Below are positions 60,966 to 64,000 of a stretch of DNA of 64,000 bases, piece after piece. Both the position numbers and the translations under genes were made by a program. The notes below the pieces were generated by a model. It was given only the letters and a program-made list of their open reading frames with translations. It had not been told where the DNA came from and made no database searches. The stretch is taken from NCBI GenBank assembly GCA_003576705.1, contig QOZS01000020.1, positions 29,646 through 93,645 of the forward strand. The letters run 5' to 3'. Source of the stretch: Desertibaculum subflavum. Lineage in GTDB: Bacteria > Pseudomonadota > Alphaproteobacteria > Ferrovibrionales > Ferrovibrionaceae. Position 1 is the first letter of the stretch. Each line of letters starts with the position of its first letter.

Positions 60966-61139
60966 ATGGGCCTGTGGCGCTGGTTCGTCGGTCTGTTCAG
61001 GAAGGGCGCGAGGGAGCGGTCGGCCGATGACGACCGCTACCACTCGCCGGAGGAACGGCGCCGTTACGACGCCGCCGCAGCCAACGCGGCCCGCGCGGGC
61101 GAATCCGGCGTCAGCGCGCCCTCGCCGCCCTCCGTCTAA
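60966..61139 (+). CDS. Small 57-residue protein of unknown function
   Basis: ATG at 60966 follows a strong GGGAGG site at six bases. The product has a short hydrophobic/aromatic N-terminus (MGLWRWFVGLF) and then a basic, acidic and Ala-rich tail. The tail carries R-Y-H-S-P-E-E-R-R-R-Y-D, possibly an amphipathic membrane-attaching peptide. It is divergent from the GNAT genes. No family was recognised. Confidence 0.55.
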   Translation: MGLWRWFVGLFRKGARERSADDDRYHSPEERRRYDAAAANAARAGESGVSAPSPPSV

Positions 61140-61263
61140 AGCCGCATCTTTTCCCGTTTCATCACGCGGCATGTGCGGCCGGATCGACTCGGCACCGCGC
61201 CGCGTGCTAACTTAATCGGTGGGGGCTGGACCTTTGCTTGGTGAGGCGGGGGGAAACGCGGCC

Positions 61264-62793
61264 ATGCCCGAGACCATCACCGAACGTGTCGACGTCACCA
61301 ATGCGGGCGGCACGGTCACCATCCAGCTCGACGCCAATGCGGGAACTGCCACGATCGGCGCGACGCCCGGCAATGCCGGGACGCTGATCGTCAACGCGCC
61401 GGCCGGCGAGGCGCTGCGCTTCGATTCGCTCGGCGCCATCCTGACCATCGGCGGGCCGGCCAATGGCGGCGACCTGCGCCTGGTCACCGCGACCGGCGAC
61501 GAGACCTTCAACTTCACCGCCGGCGCCGGGCTGCTGCGCCTGGGCGGCGGCGCGGTCGGCGGCGTGCTGTCGGTGCACGCGCCGGCCGGCGAGGCGCTGC
61601 GCTTCGATGCGCTGGGCGCGGTGCTGCGGGTCGGCGCCACCGGCAATGCCGGCGATTTCAGCGTGCGCGACGCCTCGAACCGCGAGACGGCGCTGATCCA
61701 GGGCGGCACCGGCCTGCTCCGCCTCGGCGCCGAGGGCAATGGCGGCGATATCGACGTGGTGAATTCCGCCGGCACCCAGGTGTTCCATGTCGCGAGCGCC
61801 GGCGCGACGGTGCGGATCGGCAATACCGGCAGCGCCGGCGACCTCTTGATCCAGGACGGATCGGCACGGACGGTGCTGCAGTTCAGCGGCGGCAACGCCA
61901 CGCTGCGCATCGGCAATACCGAGAACGAGGGCGACATCATCGTCGCCGACAATGCCAACCGCGAGGTGTTCCACTTCAACGCCAACAACTCGGTGCTGCG
62001 CATCGGCACGCGCGGCAACGAGGGCGATATCAGCGTGCGCGACGCTTCCGACCGCGAGGTGCTGCAGTTCGACGGCGAGTTCGCCGTGCTGCGCATCGGC
62101 GCCAGCGGCAACGAGGGCGACCTGATCGTGCGCGACGGATCGGGCCGCGAAGTGTTCCATGTTGACGGCAACAATGCGGTGCTGCGCATCGGCACCGCCG
62201 GCAACGAGGGCGATATCAGCGTGCGCGACGCCTCCGACCGCGAGGTGTTCCAGTTCGACGCCAACTTCGCCGTGCTGCGCGTCGGCGCCGCCGGCAACGA
62301 GGGCGACATCATCTGCCGCGACGATGCCGGCAACGAATCGATCCACCTGAACGGCGGCGCCGGCGACATCATCCTGCGCAATGCCGATGTGGCCGAGCAG
62401 TTCGACCTGGCCGTCGGCGTCGCGGCGCCGCCCGGCACGGTGATGGCGCTGGCGGAAAGCGGGATGCTCGCGCCCACGGCGCGCGCCTATGACCGCGCCG
62501 TAGTGGGCGTGGTGGCGGGCGGCGGGCGGTATCGCTCCGGCATCGTCATGGACCACCGCGCGCCGGCCGATCTGCCCCGCGTGCCGATTGCCATGGTGGG
62601 CAAGGCGGCCTGCCGGGTGGACGCCGCGCATGGCGCGGTCCGGGTCGGCGACCTGCTGACCTCCTCGCCCACGCCGGGCTGCGCCATGCGGGCCGAGGAT
62701 CCGGGCCGGGCCTTCGGCGCGGTGATCGGCAAGGCGCTGACCCCGCTCGACGAAGGCGTCGGGCTGGTCGACATGATCATCAGCCTGCAGTGA
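61264..62793 (+). CDS. Repeat-built beta-structure protein with conserved C-terminal domain
   Basis: The 509-residue protein consists of about eleven units of 30-31 residues (residues 37-375), such as NEGDISVRDASDREV..FAVLRIG. They are rich in G, N, D and alternating hydrophobics, suggesting a beta-solenoid. The last 135 residues form a globular domain with AVVGVVAGGGRYRSGIV, MVGKAACRVD, VGDLLTSSPTPGCAM and FGAVIGKAL. That type is seen on the ends of other surface or tail-fibre-like repeat proteins. No signal peptide is visible, so the export route is unknown. It is followed by a metalloprotease gene and a HEAT-repeat gene. Confidence 0.75.
   Translation: MPETITERVDVTNAGGTVTIQLDANAGTATIGATPGNAGTLIVNAPAGEALRFDSLGAILTIGGPANGGDLRLVTATGDETFNFTAGAGLLRLGGGAVGGVLSVHAPAGEALRFDALGAVLRVGATGNAGDFSVRDASNRETALIQGGTGLLRLGAEGNGGDIDVVNSAGTQVFHVASAGATVRIGNTGSAGDLLIQDGSARTVLQFSGGNATLRIGNTENEGDIIVADNANREVFHFNANNSVLRIGTRGNEGDISVRDASDREVLQFDGEFAVLRIGASGNEGDLIVRDGSGREVFHVDGNNAVLRIGTAGNEGDISVRDASDREVFQFDANFAVLRVGAAGNEGDIICRDDAGNESIHLNGGAGDIILRNADVAEQFDLAVGVAAPPGTVMALAESGMLAPTARAYDRAVVGVVAGGGRYRSGIVMDHRAPADLPRVPIAMVGKAACRVDAAHGAVRVGDLLTSSPTPGCAMRAEDPGRAFGAVIGKALTPLDEGVGLVDMIISLQ
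61372..62388 (+). repeat. About eleven 90-93-bp coding repeats
   Basis: The units have the period 30 or 31 codons. Units 8 and 10 are almost identical (NEGDISVRDASDREV) and unit 9 is close, which indicates recent duplication, while the first units are more diverged. The repeats encode the solenoid part of the gene at 61264. Confidence 0.7.
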
Positions 62794-62845
62794 CGGCAGG
62801 GCCGGGCCGGCCGCGATAGCGGCATTCCCTGAAGAGGGCCGCGCG

Positions 62846-63595
62846 ATGGCGAGCGTCAAGGCGATCATGAACTGCATCGGCGTCGAGACCAGCGGGACGC
62901 GCTCGCTGCTGTTCAGCCTGTTCGGCTTCATCCGCGGCCGCGTGCCGCCGGAGGCCGACACCACCGTCACGGCGCAGGTCTCGCTGCTGCAGCTGGTGCG
63001 CGACCTGCAGGGCCAGCACATCCATATCAACGTCATCCGCGTCGGCTTCGACAGCATGACCGGCACGACGCTCGACGCGGCCTTCGCCAATCTCGACTAT
63101 TCGATCTACCGCATCCGCAACATCTACCGGCCGCAATCGCTCGGCATCGGCCGGGTCGAGCATTATTTCATCGACCAGGCGGACGCCAATGGCCGCGACA
63201 ATATCGGCAGCGACGACGAGGCGAACGCGCTCTGGAACGAGTGGAGCGTGCAGAATGACGGGCTCGATGTGTTCGTGGTGCTCAGCATCTCGGGCTTCCT
63301 CGGCCTGTCGCCGGTGGAAGGTACCTGCGACAAGAGCGACAAGGACGACGGTTCGCTGGGCGGCCACATCACCCGCCCGCCGGAAGGCCTGTCGCGCACC
63401 TTCGCCCACGAGGTCGGGCATTTCCTCGGCCTCGATCACAACCATGGCGACGGCGACTGCCCCACCACCACGGCGGGGCAGAACCGGCTGATGGCGCAGA
63501 CCGGCTGCGCGATCAGCCTCCGGAACTCGGTCAACCTGACCAATACCGAGGGCGTCGACATGCGCGACCATTGCTCGGTCAAGAGCGGCTGCTGA
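62846..63595 (+). CDS. Metzincin-like zinc metalloprotease
   Basis: The 249-residue protein has a zinc-binding H-E-V-G-H-F-L-G-L-D-H motif (HExxHxxGxxH) near residue 190. A downstream methionine (R-L-M-A-Q-T-G) fits the Met-turn. Cysteine residues in TCDKS, DCPTT, GCAIS and HCSVKSGC may form disulfides. A cleavable signal is not evident. The substrate is not known; the adjacent repeat protein or a target in a contact/secretion apparatus are possible. It starts 52 bases after the repeat-protein gene. Confidence 0.78.
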   Translation: MASVKAIMNCIGVETSGTRSLLFSLFGFIRGRVPPEADTTVTAQVSLLQLVRDLQGQHIHINVIRVGFDSMTGTTLDAAFANLDYSIYRIRNIYRPQSLGIGRVEHYFIDQADANGRDNIGSDDEANALWNEWSVQNDGLDVFVVLSISGFLGLSPVEGTCDKSDKDDGSLGGHITRPPEGLSRTFAHEVGHFLGLDHNHGDGDCPTTTAGQNRLMAQTGCAISLRNSVNLTNTEGVDMRDHCSVKSGC

Positions 63596-63622
63596 GCGCG
63601 GGCGCGGAAGGAGCAGGCGGCC

Positions 63623-64000
63623 ATGGCCATCGCACCCGATTTCGACCTGACCTTGCTGTCGGCGAGCGAGGAGGATCTCGTCGCCAGCCTGGCCGCGCGG
63701 CGGCCCGAGGCGGAGCGCATGGCGGCGCTGCGTACGCTGGCCGGGCGCGGCGTCAAGAAAGCTGCGCCGATCCTGCGCCGCATCGCCCGCAGCGCCGCGT
63801 CGATCGCGCCGATGCGCGCCGCGGCCTCGATCGCGCTCGGCCGCGATGCCGACCGCGCCAACCAGACGGCGCTGCTCGCCGCGCTGAAGGCGCCGGAGGA
63901 CGAGGTGGTGCGCCGCGCCGCCGAGGCGCTCGGCCGCATCGGCGACCGCAAGGCGCTCACGGCGCTGCGCGCCAGCACCGTGCCGCGCGAGCCCGCCGCC
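63623..64000 (+). CDS. HEAT-repeat protein, 3' truncated by window
   Basis: The 126 codons present encode a helical protein with HEAT/PBS-lyase-type repeats. These are RMAALRTLAGRGVKKAAPIL, MRAAASIALGRDADRANQTA and VVRRAAEALGRIGDRKALTAL, the last the typical HEAT sequence. The protein runs off the window, so its total length is unknown. The ATG is preceded by GAAGGAG. It follows the metalloprotease gene by 27 bases and probably belongs to the same operon. Confidence 0.75.
   Translation, partial: MAIAPDFDLTLLSASEEDLVASLAARRPEAERMAALRTLAGRGVKKAAPILRRIARSAASIAPMRAAASIALGRDADRANQTALLAALKAPEDEVVRRAAEALGRIGDRKALTALRASTVPREPAA

Overview
The window is GC-rich, densely packed bacterial chromosome. 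The gene families point to an alphaproteobacterium: an RpoH-type heat-shock sigma factor, an ECF sigma/anti-sigma pair linked to a sulfite dehydrogenase, an rplU-rpmA-obg-proB / proA-nadD-rsfS-rlmH ribosome and proline cluster, and many acyl-CoA enzymes. A Rhodospirillales-like organism fits, but nothing here fixes the genus. No rRNA, tRNA, CRISPR array, integrase or transposase was recognised.

Layout. 1-2308: the end of a TauD-type dioxygenase gene, then a minus-strand SCP2 protein and a secreted serine hydrolase. 2436-10575: an acyclic-terpene (citronellol/geraniol) catabolic operon of Atu type, with an SDR, both geranyl-CoA carboxylase subunits, two tandem citronellyl-CoA dehydrogenase-like enzymes and a hydratase. 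A palindrome overlaps its likely promoter, and a small DUF559 cassette with inverted-repeat ends sits inside it. 10572-17802: an FGE-like secreted protein, rsmB, a secreted protein of unknown function and an RND efflux pump with its adaptor. 17944-24540: an rpoH-led operon of four genes, rluD, a JAMM peptidase, threonine aldolase and a PAS protein. 24543-28738: nitronate monooxygenase, acyl-CoA ligase and a TTC38-like TPR protein. 28735-32819: two small membrane/secreted proteins, then ECF sigma, anti-sigma, sulfite dehydrogenase and cytochrome c. 32823-44477: flavin reductase, MscS channel, RluB-type pseudouridine synthase, SbmA-like ABC transporter, acyl-CoA dehydrogenase, dGTPase, a DsbA-fold isomerase, an esterase and a class III cyclase.

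44468-55900 (mostly minus strand) holds rlmH, rsfS, nadD, proA, then 5.6 kb of accessory genes (nucleoside hydrolase, an AhpD-like protein divergent from an HxlR regulator, queC with a queuosine-precursor transporter, a TPR protein, an esterase), then proB, obg, rpmA and rplU. rsfS and rlmH both appear to start at CTG codons that overlap the preceding stop as CTGA. Upstream of rplU is a consensus promoter, a leader hairpin and a 16-bp tandem array.

56347-64000 is the most accessory-looking part: a GST; a lone, conspicuously AT-rich NACHT NTPase gene with its own promoter, which is a candidate anti-phage gene; two GNAT genes; a 57-aa small protein; and a cluster of a repeat-built beta-structure protein, a metzincin-like metalloprotease and a HEAT-repeat protein that runs off the end. 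The NACHT gene and the repeat-protein/protease/HEAT cluster are the best candidates for undescribed biology.
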